A stretch of 64,000 nucleotides of DNA, taken from assembly GCF_019249725.2 (NCBI RefSeq), contig NZ_CP137559.1, positions 1,407,501-1,471,500 on the forward strand. Reading direction: 5' to 3'. This stretch comes from Segatella hominis. GTDB lineage: Bacteria; Bacteroidota; Bacteroidia; Bacteroidales; Bacteroidaceae. The position numbers and the translations under genes are program-made. Below, piece after piece: positions 8,731-18,198 of this stretch; the stretch's first letter is position 1, and every line of letters begins with the position of its first letter. The notes under the pieces were generated by a model. The model saw only the letters and a list, made by a program, of their open reading frames with translations, made no database searches and had not been told where the DNA came from.

Positions 8731-9888
8731 ATGAAAGGTACATTTCCGATAGATAAGTTTCAGGAGATACAGACTCCGTTCTACTATTACGACACAGACC
8801 TGTTGCGCCGTACCCTCAAGACTATCAACGAGGAGGCAGGCAAGCACCCAGGTTTCGAAGTACATTATGCTGTGAAAGCTAATGCCAACCCTAAGGTGCT
8901 CAACGTCATCTGCCAGGCTGGATTAGGTGCCGACTGTGTGAGCGGAGGAGAGATTCAGGCAGCCATCAACGCAGGTTTCCCTGCCAACAAAATCGTTTAT
9001 GCTGGCGTAGGTAAGAGTGATTGGGAAATCAACCTCGGACTGGAGAAAGGAATTTTCTGCTTTAATGTAGAAAGCATTCCGGAACTTGAGGTAATCAACG
9101 AACTTGCCGAGAAGCAGAATAAGATTGCACAGGTTTGCTTCCGCATCAATCCTGACGTTGGCGCCCATACACATGCCAACATTACCACAGGCTTGGCTGA
9201 AAACAAATTTGGTATTGCCATGCGCGATATGGAAGGAGTCATCGAAGAGGCTGCAAAGTTGAAGAACATCCAGTTCTTAGGATTGCATTTCCATATTGGT
9301 AGTCAGATACTTGACATGGGTGACTTCGAGGCTCTCTGCAACCGTATCAACGAATTGCAGAACCAGTTGGAAGCTCATCATATTGTAGTAAAGAACATCA
9401 ATGTGGGTGGTGGTCTTGGTATAGACTACAATCATCCAAACCGCATGCCAATCCCAGATTTCAAGGATTATTTCGATACTTATGCCAAGAAATTGAAGTT
9501 GCGTGATGGTCAGAAGGTTCACTTCGAGTTGGGCCGTGCCGTAGTTGGCCAGATGGGTTCACTCATCACCAAGACCCTCTACATCAAACAGGGAACTGCC
9601 AAGCAGTTTGCCATCGTCGATGCAGGAATGACCGATCTCATCCGCCCTGCCCTTTACCAGGCATTCCACAAGATAGAGAATATCTCAAGCGATGAGCCAG
9701 TAGAAACTTACGATGTAGTAGGACCTATCTGCGAATCGAGCGATGTCTTCGCCAAGGCAATCGACCTGAACAAGACCCATCGTGGCGATTTGATAGCCCT
9801 TCGTTCCGCAGGAGCCTATGGTGAAATCATGGCAAGTCAGTACAACTGCCGCCAGTTGCCAAAGGGCTACATTACAGAAGATCTTTAA
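8731..9888 (+). CDS. lysA: Diaminopimelate decarboxylase
   Basis: 385 residues, a group IV (alanine-racemase-fold) PLP enzyme. The PLP lysine is in HYAVKANANP near residue 52; the glycine loop is NVGGGLGIDY; the active-site stretch is FELGRAVVGQMG; and the catalytic Cys lies in GPICESSDVF. It converts meso-diaminopimelate to lysine and CO2. It is a little shorter than many LysA proteins (about 410-420) but all motifs are present. It sits 142 bases after lysC on the same strand and forms a lysine pair with it. Confidence 0.95.
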   Translation: MKGTFPIDKFQEIQTPFYYYDTDLLRRTLKTINEEAGKHPGFEVHYAVKANANPKVLNVICQAGLGADCVSGGEIQAAINAGFPANKIVYAGVGKSDWEINLGLEKGIFCFNVESIPELEVINELAEKQNKIAQVCFRINPDVGAHTHANITTGLAENKFGIAMRDMEGVIEEAAKLKNIQFLGLHFHIGSQILDMGDFEALCNRINELQNQLEAHHIVVKNINVGGGLGIDYNHPNRMPIPDFKDYFDTYAKKLKLRDGQKVHFELGRAVVGQMGSLITKTLYIKQGTAKQFAIVDAGMTDLIRPALYQAFHKIENISSDEPVETYDVVGPICESSDVFAKAIDLNKTHRGDLIALRSAGAYGEIMASQYNCRQLPKGYITEDL

Positions 9889-9957
9889 AAATAAAAAGGA
9901 ATGATTTCGTCATGAAGTGAAGACTTCAGAACGAAGCAGAATGAATTCTGCACGAAG

Positions 9958-11181
9958 ATGAATGATTTCCTTATTACGAGAAAAGAAATGATAACAATTA
10001 GTATAACTACTATCATAGCAGGCGCAGTAGTGGTTTTATTGGCTATCCTCGGATCGCTGGTAAATCCATTCCTGCGCTCGTTGCGCTTTCCAGAGACGGA
10101 AGGAAATGAGACGGAAGGAAATGAGGAATCAGGAAATAAGGCAGAATTTTCTCAAAAAGAAAATGCTGAACCAGTTACAATTCTCATTACAGCTCATGAC
10201 AACCTGCCAGAGCTGGAGCGAAATCTGCCGATGTTTCTCAACCAGCAGTATGCAGCCGACTACCAGGTTATCGTAGTAAGCCAAAGTACCGACGTAGATA
10301 CCATCGACTTTCTGAAGCGTACGGCTGCGCAGAATCCTCACCTCTACTATACGTATATTCCTGAGAGTTCACGCTACATGAGCCGTAAGAAGTTGCAGAT
10401 TACCTTGGGTGTGAAAGCAGCCAAATACGAGTGGATTATTCTGACAGAACCAACTTGCAGACCGGAAAGCAACCAATGGCTTGCCGCTATGGCCCAGCAA
10501 TTCAGCACCTCCACCCATCTGGTTTTGGGCTATGTAGCTTTTGATGATGAAACCAAGCGCATCCGCCGTTTCGAGAGCATTCACAGGGCATTCTATCTGC
10601 TCCGCCGTGCCCAGCATTCCTATGCCTACCGCACCCACATGCCTAACGTGGCCTTCCGCAAGAGCGATTTTATGGAAGGACAGGGCTATCAGGGCAACCT
10701 GGAATATATCAGAGGCGAATACGACTTCCTGGTCAACAAGTATGCTGAATGTGGCGATACGGCTGTAGAACTTGGCCGCCAAGCCTGGCTCGTCCATGAT
10801 GAACCTTCCAACAAGTCTTGGCACAATATCCACCTCTATCTACAGGCTTCACTCAAGTCGCTCAACAGAGTCAAGTCTATGCGCACCCTTCTCTTCTTCG
10901 ACCATCTGCTGCCTCATCTGAGTCTTCTCGCATCTATAGCAGCTTTGGCATGGAGCATTTATGCTCAAGACTGGATACTTACAGGTTGCGCTGGATTCTC
11001 ACTTATCCTCCTCTTCGTCATCCGCATGCTCATCGCCCACAAGGCCATCAAGCATTTTGATGAAGACTTGGCTATGATCAAGTTGCCATTCTACGAATAT
11101 GGAATCATCTGGAGAAATTTTGCCAACAAAATCAGATACTGGCGAGCTGACAAAAACGATTTCACCAGCCATAAACTGTAA
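9958..11181 (+). CDS. Membrane glycosyltransferase, GT2 family
   Basis: 407 residues. An N-terminal membrane helix (about residues 12-36), then a GT-A domain: TILITAHDNLPELERNLPMF, a short acidic site near TEPTCRPES in place of a clean DxD, and the acceptor region GQGYQGNLEYIRGEYDFL. One or two C-terminal membrane helices follow (about 315-360). A short acidic repeat (ETEGN twice, then EESGN) lies at about residues 43-58. It probably adds sugars to a lipid-linked or surface glycan at the inner membrane; donor and acceptor are unknown. The unrecognised gene at 11342 follows and may act with it. Confidence 0.85.
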   Translation: MNDFLITRKEMITISITTIIAGAVVVLLAILGSLVNPFLRSLRFPETEGNETEGNEESGNKAEFSQKENAEPVTILITAHDNLPELERNLPMFLNQQYAADYQVIVVSQSTDVDTIDFLKRTAAQNPHLYYTYIPESSRYMSRKKLQITLGVKAAKYEWIILTEPTCRPESNQWLAAMAQQFSTSTHLVLGYVAFDDETKRIRRFESIHRAFYLLRRAQHSYAYRTHMPNVAFRKSDFMEGQGYQGNLEYIRGEYDFLVNKYAECGDTAVELGRQAWLVHDEPSNKSWHNIHLYLQASLKSLNRVKSMRTLLFFDHLLPHLSLLASIAALAWSIYAQDWILTGCAGFSLILLFVIRMLIAHKAIKHFDEDLAMIKLPFYEYGIIWRNFANKIRYWRADKNDFTSHKL

Positions 11182-11341
11182 AGGCAGAAGGCTTTGAAAT
11201 TGAAGGCTGGAAGAATTTGAAACTGGAGACAGAAAACAGGAAGTAAAAGGCGGAAGGCTGGAAGTAGAGACTTGAAGACAAGACTATATAATCGAAATAC
11301 TTAAAATACAAATACTTATAGTTATAAAATTAAAGTAAACG

Positions 11342-12115
11342 ATGAAAGTATATTTGTTCATTTCCAAAGAGAAGAAATTGCTGAAGATGTATGAGCCATA
11401 CACAGAAGCAATGAGCCAGAAACTCGACATCACAGACAAGTTGACTGATGCCGATGTAGTATTGATTTTAGGAGCATGGACAATGCAGGGTGCCCAACTG
11501 GCGAAGAAATCGCGCAAGATGGGCATTCCATACATCGTTTGTCCGCTGGGCGATGTTTCTGAGCGCAACTGCAAAAATCCTTGGTTGAAGCGCAGCCTGC
11601 AGACTGCATGCTATCAGAAAAACATGTACAGCAAGGCCGACCTTCTCATCGCCACTACCCCATTAGAAAAAAACTACCTGGAAAAGTTGGCGTGGAACCA
11701 GCACGTTTCCCTCATCCGTTACTTCGGTTACAGTCATCTTACTTCTGCAGCTTCGATGATGGAAGACTGGGGCGAGGCCGACACGCTTACCTTTGATGAG
11801 TTTGAGCGCCGCAAGGCAGAGGCTATTGCCCAACTGACCCAGGATGCCATCATCTCGCAAGTGCTGCAAATCAAGAGCCGAATGCCTCACAAGAACATTC
11901 CACAGAAGTATCTGGATGACCTTCACACGCTATTGTATGCCGACGATTATGATGAGGATGCCATCAAGGAAGAACTGGGTAAGTTGAAACTCTCCAACTA
12001 TGCCGCTTCCGTATTTCAGGCGATGACCGAGAAAACAGGACTCACGGAAGGCTTCATGCCGATTCCTGCCAAGGAGGGAAGAAAGAGCCGGGAGATTCTG
12101 AAATATGTAAAGTAA
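11342..12115 (+). CDS. Unrecognised protein, possible glycosyltransferase-like N-domain
   Basis: 257 residues, no signal peptide or membrane helix. The first 130 residues read like an alpha/beta Rossmann half: MKVYLFISKEKKLL, VVLILGAWTMQGAQLAKKSRK, PYIVCPLGDVSERN, then CYQKNMYSKADLLIATTPLE, which resembles the acceptor-side domain of GT4 glycosyltransferases. The C-terminal half is helical and charged, and no nucleotide-sugar site is visible. Its position behind the GT2 gene suggests a related role in glycan synthesis, but this is inference. Starts at an ATG 160 bases after the GT2 stop, after a low-complexity GGAAG/TGAAG-rich stretch. Confidence 0.6.
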   Translation: MKVYLFISKEKKLLKMYEPYTEAMSQKLDITDKLTDADVVLILGAWTMQGAQLAKKSRKMGIPYIVCPLGDVSERNCKNPWLKRSLQTACYQKNMYSKADLLIATTPLEKNYLEKLAWNQHVSLIRYFGYSHLTSAASMMEDWGEADTLTFDEFERRKAEAIAQLTQDAIISQVLQIKSRMPHKNIPQKYLDDLHTLLYADDYDEDAIKEELGKLKLSNYAASVFQAMTEKTGLTEGFMPIPAKEGRKSREILKYVK

Positions 12116-12138
12116 AGGAATACTGAAATATAAAAAGG

Positions 12139-12300
12139 GAATTCTCGAAAAGAAAGGATTAGAATTGCTCGAAAAGAAAAGATTAGAATTAATAGAAAGA
12201 AAGGATTAGAATTAAGCTAAAAAAAACTTAGAATTGCTCGAAAAGAAAGGCTTAGAATTGCTTCGAAAAGAAAGGTTTAAATTAATCGAAAGCAAAGGTT
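12139..12300. repeat. Degenerate tandem repeat, about 25-28 bp unit
   Basis: About six imperfect copies of a unit like GAATTGCTCGAAAAGAAAGG followed by ATTA. It lies in the non-coding gap after the 11342 gene. No reading frame is supported. Confidence 0.7.
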
Positions 12301-12320
12301 TTAGGAGTCCTAATAAAATA

Positions 12321-12370
12321 AAAAAGTCCTTTAGCAGCAAGTTCTCACTTGTTTCGCTAAAGGACTTTTT
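12321..12370. terminator. Strong bidirectional terminator
   Basis: Arms AAAAAGTCCTTTAGC and GCTAAAGGACTTTTT are perfect complements and give an A/T-flanked hairpin in both directions, between convergent genes. A smaller CAAG/CTTG stem sits in the loop. Confidence 0.85.
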
Positions 12371-12430
12371 CTATCTGTTCATTTTTCTATTATACAGGAC
12401 GTTCCATCATAATAAATATCATTTCATGTT

Positions 12431-13819
12431 TTATCTCCACGCTCCGAATCTTGCACGTGGCAATGGAGCGGAGAAGTAATAGTTCATATCATTCTTGGTA
12501 TCGAGGAAATTCACTTTCTTCAGACCAAAGAATGGCAAACCGTTAGGGAAAAGAGGAGAAAAGTCTGTCACACCACCAGAGAGTGCAGGACTATTATCCT
12601 GATATTCGAAATTCCAAGTCTTATCGAAAGCAAGAGGAGCACCCTTTTCCTGAAGATCTATTTCACAATTGATGTTCATCTTATCGCTCTGCTTAAAGTT
12701 CTTGAAGAGAGGATTGAGCTGACCTGCCACGCTACTCTTGATATCTGTATCATACCAGATACTGAGGCTTGCACCCTTCGCCATCTGCTCTACTCCCTTG
12801 TCGGTAGAGGCAAAGTAGTAGTTTGGAGTCAGACGACTATGCTCCATATCTGCCCCATCCTGCTTTGGCTGCTTCAGTCCATAACGGGAATCGTAGATGA
12901 GATTGTTCACGAAGATAGGTTTGGCAGCCTTCTCTACCCATACAGAACCACCCTTCTTGTTTTTGGCACGACGCCATCCGCAATCAACTATAGTATTATT
13001 GTAAACGGTCATCTCTGTAAGCGGAATGGTCTCACTATTGCCTGCATTAGAGAGTTTGAAGGCGTTGGTGCAGGCGTTGTAGATGATATTGTTGGCAACA
13101 TCGAGTTTGCAACCAGCCTTCACGTTGATAGCCTCACCACCATCAGCAGCATTTCCGCTATCGGCGAAGATATTGTTGATAATCACACCATTACCGCCAG
13201 TAAAGTAAGTCTGGTCGTTATAGTTGCCGTGGAAGAAACAGTTAGCCATCACAAACTTACCATTCACATTACAGAAATGGAAAGCAGGCACACCACCATC
13301 GATGGTGGTTTTGAAAAGCTTGTTCTGGAAAGAAGCTGAACTCTCGGTAGGAGTAGCGCCGGCATTGGCCACTTCCACATGATTGAGTACCACCTCCTCA
13401 GAATTGTATCCGCAGATGATGCCACCCCAATCGGCAGGCTTCTTGGTATCAGAAGTAAAGGTGACAGGTTTTTCGGCAGTACCCATGCAATAGAGATTAC
13501 CCAACACTACGATTTCCACCGGCACCTGAACCTCAGATTTGCAGGTAACGGTTACACCCGGCTCGATATAGAGCGAAGTACCCACAGGAATCTCCACGCT
13601 CTCGCTGAGGGTAGTATCCTTGCTCCAAACCAGAGAACCTACAGGATATTCAGCCACGTCAGTTTTCAGAACTTCGTTAGAACCCTGGTTTTCGTTGCTT
13701 CCATTACCACCATGATTAGTATAATCGTATGGATTGATATTATCGTTCTCACAAGAAGTAGAGAACATAGCCGCTGCTGCCATCATCAGCATGCAAGCGA
13801 AAGTATTTATCTTTTTCAT
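12431..13819 (-). CDS. Beta-helix surface lipoprotein
   Basis: 462 residues with a lipoprotein signal peptide (MKKINTFACMLMMAAAAMFS, cysteine about residue 23 in TSCEND) followed by Asn/Gly-rich residues, as expected for export to the outer membrane. The body has the pattern of a right-handed parallel beta-helix: repeated short strands such as VVLGNLYCMG, VVLNHVEVANAG, GVIINNIFADSG, KLDVANNIIYNA and MTVYNNTIVDCG. It is the third gene of a minus-strand group after the phosphatase and the TonB-dependent receptor (45-base gap). It is probably a cell-surface binding or polymer-processing partner of that receptor; no catalytic residues are evident. Confidence 0.82.
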   Translation of the reverse strand: MKKINTFACMLMMAAAAMFSTSCENDNINPYDYTNHGGNGSNENQGSNEVLKTDVAEYPVGSLVWSKDTTLSESVEIPVGTSLYIEPGVTVTCKSEVQVPVEIVVLGNLYCMGTAEKPVTFTSDTKKPADWGGIICGYNSEEVVLNHVEVANAGATPTESSASFQNKLFKTTIDGGVPAFHFCNVNGKFVMANCFFHGNYNDQTYFTGGNGVIINNIFADSGNAADGGEAINVKAGCKLDVANNIIYNACTNAFKLSNAGNSETIPLTEMTVYNNTIVDCGWRRAKNKKGGSVWVEKAAKPIFVNNLIYDSRYGLKQPKQDGADMEHSRLTPNYYFASTDKGVEQMAKGASLSIWYDTDIKSSVAGQLNPLFKNFKQSDKMNINCEIDLQEKGAPLAFDKTWNFEYQDNSPALSGGVTDFSPLFPNGLPFFGLKKVNFLDTKNDMNYYFSAPLPRARFGAWR

Positions 13820-13858
13820 TTTTTACCTTTTTACTTTTTTACCTTTTTACCTTTAAAA
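13820..13858. repeat. TTTTTAC(C/T) simple repeat in the gap
   Basis: Runs of TTTTTACC and TTTTTTACT fill the gap between the beta-helix gene and the receptor gene. On the transcript side this reads as (G)GTAAAAA repeats just before the ATG. A near-identical tract is at 16742-16788. Confidence 0.8.
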
Positions 13859-13863
13859 GCCTT

Positions 13864-16695
13864 TCAAAGTTTGTATCTTACTCCCAGCAGGAAGGTTCTG
13901 CCATACTTATAAGTACCCACGATAGTCTTATCGCTCTTCTGCCCCTCATACTCTAAGTTGCTCTTGTTCACGGTCTTCAAGTATCTCTCGCGCTTGGCAT
14001 CAAGCAGATTGTTAGCCTTGAAGAAGACGGAAAAGCCGTTCTTGAATTGCTTTTCTGCACTCAGGTCGAGACCGAACATCGCCTTATCCCATTGGTCAGC
14101 ATCCTTGAAAGGAGAAACCAGGGCAAGCTTGGTACCTGTGAAGGAAGAGGCCAACAGCGCATTCCATCCGTGCTCCGTATCCTTATATAATAAGGAGATG
14201 TTGGCGGTATGAGGAGCCTGATTGACCAGCGGACGGGTCTGGGTTACGCCTGTCTTATACTCGGCACTCCCCTCCTGATACTCACGCTTGGAGGTGGTGA
14301 TTTCAGAATGGGTGTAGGTATAGTTCGCCTTCACTCCGAAGTGGCGGATGTACTTGATCACGTCAATCTCAAATCCCATATTCTTGGCATTACCGAGGTT
14401 ATCCGGCGTATAGTAGGCATCGGTTCCGGCACCAATTTTTCCATCTGATGTTACGAACACCTGCTCGATAGGGTCCTTCAGATACTTATAGAATACGCCC
14501 GCCAAGATCTGCTCGGTCTTACTTGGGAACCACTCCCAGCGCAGGTCGATATTGTCGATGCGGGCACGCTTCAGATTTGGATTACCCTTCTCCTGATACT
14601 CCTCGCCCATAATCTGATAAGGCACAATCTCGTAGAAGCCAGGTCGGTTGATGGAGCGATAGTAAGAGAGACGCACATTCATCTTCTTGGTAGGTGTCCA
14701 CTTGATGGATGCAGATGGCAGATAATCCCAGTAACTCTGCTCGCCCGTCTGTCCCATGTTGCGGAAATGCTGGAGCATGGTATAGATCTGGTTGGTATGC
14801 TCGGCACGGAAACCGGCGTTCAGTTCGCCCAGTTCACTCTTCAGGGTTACCATGGCGTAAGCGCCGCCGATGTGCTCCTTGGAATCATAGTTGAGCTGCG
14901 AAGCCTGAGAATAAGGAGTCTTGCAAACCCAATCGATAGTAGCATACTGGTCTAATCCGTTGCCGTCCAAAGTCTGCGAGATGTCGGCTGGATTGAAGAT
15001 GTAGGAATAATATCTGTTGCTACGCTCTTTTCTGCGATACTGCGCACCCGCCTTCCAGAGCGCCTCCACATCGTTGGAGAAATGGGTATCGTATGAGAGA
15101 TTGATGTAACCCGCCCAGTCGGTATCCTTGTTGTGCTGGAATCGGCGCTCGGCACTCTTAGGCAGGGTCTTGGTAATGTTCTTGTTATCGTCCCAGATAG
15201 AACCCGAAACGGCATCTCCGCCATTCTCGGCAGTCCTGCTCACGGTATTCGTCAGAGAGACATAGGTTCTGTCCGGATCTTCTTCCTTTGCCTGAGAGAA
15301 CACGCCCGACCAATCGAGGGTAAAATCCTTGGTAAGATGATGCGTACCCTTCAGGTTGGAGGCGAAGATGCTCTGAGTAGTTGAGAGAGAGCGGACTTCA
15401 TCATCCTGCGTATAACTGTCGGCTCCGATGTATTCGGTATTGATGCCGCTATTGTATCTGATGCCCTTGGAATTGGTGCGCACATACATGTTGTACCATT
15501 CCAACTTATGTCCAGGCAGAGTCAAGTCGAACTTGGCATGAACACCCGTGGTAAGGTCGTGGATGCTGTAGAAGCGATGATGCAGATTGGAGATATACAT
15601 CGCCTGCTCACCCGAAGCCATCTTCACGGAATTATAAGTACGCTCGGTACCACGGAAAGTATTCTGAACGCTTCCGGCAAGCATCACACCCAGGCGATCG
15701 CCCCAGAATCGGTTGCCGATGCTCAAACCTCCGATGAAGTTGGGAGCAGGAGCGGAATGGCGCTTCAACTGTACAGGACCATTTTTGAAATCGCTCATCT
15801 GTGCCTTATAGTCTTTTCCGAAAGCCTCGTAAGGAGATTTCTTTGTATAATCAGAGCGGTTGCTGGTAAGATAATCTCTGCCATCCTTCCAGAAATAATC
15901 ACTTGCTCCGATGGCAGCATTCGCCTGAATCTGAAAGCGGGATGGGGCATCCTTCATCACCATATCAACCACGCCGCCGGCTGCATCGCCTTCCATATCG
16001 GCAGTCAGAGACTTGGAAACCACGAGGCGGTCCATCAGGTCGCTTGGGAAGATATTTAATGGGATATAACGGTTCTTGTCGTCCGGACTTGGAATCTTCA
16101 CGCCGTTGACCAAGGTGTAGTTGTATCGCTTATCCATACCACGGAGGATGGCGTAAGAAGCCTCTCCGGAAGCATCACGCTCCATAGTGACACCAGAAAC
16201 ACGCTGGAGCACGCTCGCCACGTTGACGTCAGGAGAGAGTTGGATGCTCTGCTGGCTCATCACGTTGAGCACGTTGCCCGCATTTTTCACGGTCTCCACG
16301 GCACTACGGTCGCTTCTGTATTCGCGATGACCGGTAACCACCACTTCGCCCAACTGCTTCAGGTCTTCATCCATGGCGATGGTCAGATGTCCATCCTTTC
16401 CCTCTTTTCCATCCTTGGAGAAGTCTTTAGCCACATCTACCACCATTTCGCGGGTCTTGTAGGCCATGTATGAAACGATGAGAGTCACCTTGCCCTTATC
16501 AGGCAGTTCATGCAGGGTGAAAGTACCATCGAGACCAGACGTGGTACTCACGTTGGGCAACTCCTTCACTCGGATTACGGTTCCGATGAGGGGTTCGCCC
16601 GTCTTGTTATCCTTGACAATACCATCCAGCGTATGTGCTTGAATGGCGGAAGTCGCAGCGGCAAGAAGCGCCGCACTCATTAAAAATCTTTTCAT
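13864..16695 (-). CDS. TonB-dependent outer-membrane receptor
   Basis: 943 residues with a signal peptide (ending near IQAHT). An N-terminal carboxypeptidase-regulatory-like domain (LDGIVKDNKTGEPLIGTVIR, about 22-110) precedes the plug domain (about 125-260, with SVLQRVSGVTMERDASGEAS) and a 22-strand-type barrel ending YGRTFLLGVRYKL with the terminal aromatic/Leu signal. This resembles the receptors lacking a SusD partner (CirA/FecA-like class) rather than SusC. It imports a substrate across the outer membrane using TonB energy. It lies between a secreted phosphatase and a beta-helix lipoprotein, so an organic phosphate or a phosphate-bearing ligand is a reasonable guess. Confidence 0.92.
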   Translation of the reverse strand: MKRFLMSAALLAAATSAIQAHTLDGIVKDNKTGEPLIGTVIRVKELPNVSTTSGLDGTFTLHELPDKGKVTLIVSYMAYKTREMVVDVAKDFSKDGKEGKDGHLTIAMDEDLKQLGEVVVTGHREYRSDRSAVETVKNAGNVLNVMSQQSIQLSPDVNVASVLQRVSGVTMERDASGEASYAILRGMDKRYNYTLVNGVKIPSPDDKNRYIPLNIFPSDLMDRLVVSKSLTADMEGDAAGGVVDMVMKDAPSRFQIQANAAIGASDYFWKDGRDYLTSNRSDYTKKSPYEAFGKDYKAQMSDFKNGPVQLKRHSAPAPNFIGGLSIGNRFWGDRLGVMLAGSVQNTFRGTERTYNSVKMASGEQAMYISNLHHRFYSIHDLTTGVHAKFDLTLPGHKLEWYNMYVRTNSKGIRYNSGINTEYIGADSYTQDDEVRSLSTTQSIFASNLKGTHHLTKDFTLDWSGVFSQAKEEDPDRTYVSLTNTVSRTAENGGDAVSGSIWDDNKNITKTLPKSAERRFQHNKDTDWAGYINLSYDTHFSNDVEALWKAGAQYRRKERSNRYYSYIFNPADISQTLDGNGLDQYATIDWVCKTPYSQASQLNYDSKEHIGGAYAMVTLKSELGELNAGFRAEHTNQIYTMLQHFRNMGQTGEQSYWDYLPSASIKWTPTKKMNVRLSYYRSINRPGFYEIVPYQIMGEEYQEKGNPNLKRARIDNIDLRWEWFPSKTEQILAGVFYKYLKDPIEQVFVTSDGKIGAGTDAYYTPDNLGNAKNMGFEIDVIKYIRHFGVKANYTYTHSEITTSKREYQEGSAEYKTGVTQTRPLVNQAPHTANISLLYKDTEHGWNALLASSFTGTKLALVSPFKDADQWDKAMFGLDLSAEKQFKNGFSVFFKANNLLDAKRERYLKTVNKSNLEYEGQKSDKTIVGTYKYGRTFLLGVRYKL

Positions 16696-16741
16696 CTATA
16701 TCGCTATTGATTCTTCATTCGTTTCTTTTCGCAAAAAAGCT

Positions 16742-16788
16742 CCTTTTACCTTTTTACTTTTTTACCTTTTTACTTTTTTACCTTTAAA
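16742..16788. repeat. TTTTTAC(C/T) simple repeat, second copy
   Basis: Alternating TTTTTACC and TTTTTTACT units in the gap between the phosphatase and receptor genes, matching the tract at 13820-13858 in sequence and in position relative to the next gene boundary. Confidence 0.8.
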
Positions 16789-17843
16789 ACCGTGTGTATG
16801 ATTTTTCCATCCTTGTCAATCATCGCCATTCTGAGCAGCTTCTTATCTACGGTAAATACAGAGAAACCGTCGGCAGGACTGCAGAACACGGTACCATCGA
16901 TAGGCTTCACCGGACGAGCCAGAGAAGAAGAGGAATTAACTACGTAGTCGATATTATCGCCCTTCTTCTGGATGTGCTGGAAGTTGTGGATGTGACCGCA
17001 GGCATAAATCGCCACATTATTATATTTATGGAGGATAGGAAGAAGGCGCTTCTGCATGTCGAGTCGCTCGTTCTCCTCCTTGCTAGTCTCGGCGTAGATA
17101 GGATGATGGCCTACCACGATAACCCAGTCTTCCTTGGCATTCTTCAGAGTTTCGTCGAGCCAGGAGAGCTGAGCCTCAGCATCCTGCTTACAAGCATCAG
17201 GATAGATTTCCGGATTCTTGCGGTAAGAATCAATAAGGGGCGTGGTGTCGAGGAAGATGACGCGCACGGTGGTTCCTTTGTGGTCGAACACCTTGGTGTA
17301 ATATTTGGCTGACATCATCCAGCGGCGGCTCACCTTGCCGTAGTCCATAAAAGCCTGAGTATTACCACGATACTCATGGTTACCGCAAACCGGGAACCAG
17401 TTGAGCATCAGGTCGGGATGAGAATAAACCCATTCGTAATTGGTAAGCCACAAAGGGTCTTGAGTGGAAGCCACGCCATTAAAATGATGGATGTCGCCCA
17501 CGGCAAGTACACATTCAGGATCTACCGTGCCCGCCATTTCGCCCATCAGTTCTGCGATAGGCTTCTGGTCATAGTAGCCGTTGCGACCCATATCATTGGT
17601 CATGTAGAGGGTGATTTCGCCCTTCAGTTTCTGCCATTCAGCAGCATTCGCCTTCCAGTTAGGATTCTGCGGAATCGCGGTTGCTGCACTCTGAGAACAG
17701 GTTGTTAATGCTGCGTTTTGAGCCTGTGCAGTCAAGCCTCCACCCAACAATAAAGCCGAAGCCAAAACTACAGTAGCTACTCTACCTTTCATCATAGCAA
17801 AGCCATTCATGCTGCTATGCTTACCCGATACTTTCTTTTCCAT
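16770..17843 (-). CDS. Secreted purple-acid-phosphatase-like metallophosphoesterase
   Basis: 357 residues with a signal peptide (hydrophobic run VATVVLASALLLGGG, cleavage near AQAQ). The five metal-site motifs of calcineurin-like phosphoesterases are in order: TNDMG, GDIHHF, GNHEYRG, VGHHPIYA and CGHIHNFQH. The set D-x-G / GD / GNHE / VxxH / GHxH is that of purple acid phosphatases. It should hydrolyse phosphate monoesters in the periplasm or outside the cell. The receptor gene follows after 74 bases, and the promoter at 17942 would serve all three genes. The start could be any of the first three ATGs (residues 1, 12, 17). Confidence 0.9.
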   Translation of the reverse strand: MEKKVSGKHSSMNGFAMMKGRVATVVLASALLLGGGLTAQAQNAALTTCSQSAATAIPQNPNWKANAAEWQKLKGEITLYMTNDMGRNGYYDQKPIAELMGEMAGTVDPECVLAVGDIHHFNGVASTQDPLWLTNYEWVYSHPDLMLNWFPVCGNHEYRGNTQAFMDYGKVSRRWMMSAKYYTKVFDHKGTTVRVIFLDTTPLIDSYRKNPEIYPDACKQDAEAQLSWLDETLKNAKEDWVIVVGHHPIYAETSKEENERLDMQKRLLPILHKYNNVAIYACGHIHNFQHIQKKGDNIDYVVNSSSSLARPVKPIDGTVFCSPADGFSVFTVDKKLLRMAMIDKDGKIIHTVLKVKK

Positions 17844-17941
17844 TTTTCTTTATCTGACTATAATTATTAATATTCTAATAAACTTGAATATTCTAATCAG
17901 TATTTCCACATATAGAGACAATACCGTTCAGAATTCGGGTG

Positions 17942-17949
17942 CAAAGGTA
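17942..17949 (-). promoter_or_regulatory. -7 element of the phosphatase-receptor operon
   Basis: TACCTTTG on the minus strand followed by GCACCC, about 100 bases upstream of the phosphatase ATG. Confidence 0.6.
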
Positions 17950-18098
17950 GAGGTATTATATGTCAAAAGGGTTACAAGGATTTTAATTAGCAGATAAAAG
18001 ATACTACAATCTTATTACAGGGAATCTCCCCCGATGCATTTAGGGAAAATCATACATCAGATTATGGTTTTCCCCTTGCTGCATTCATCCCTTTCCTC

Positions 18099-18106
18099 TA
18101 TCTTTG
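18099..18106 (+). promoter_or_regulatory. -7 element for the His/Asp-rich protein gene
   Basis: TATCTTTG followed by CACC, 92 bases before the ATG at 18199. Divergent from the phosphatase promoter across about 150 bases. Confidence 0.6.
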
Positions 18107-18198
18107 CACCATCAAAAGTTGATAGCGGCACCAAGTAGCCTCTTCAATCAAGAGAACAAAAAGAAATGCAGTAATAACCCTTTAAAGAGAAGATCGTT

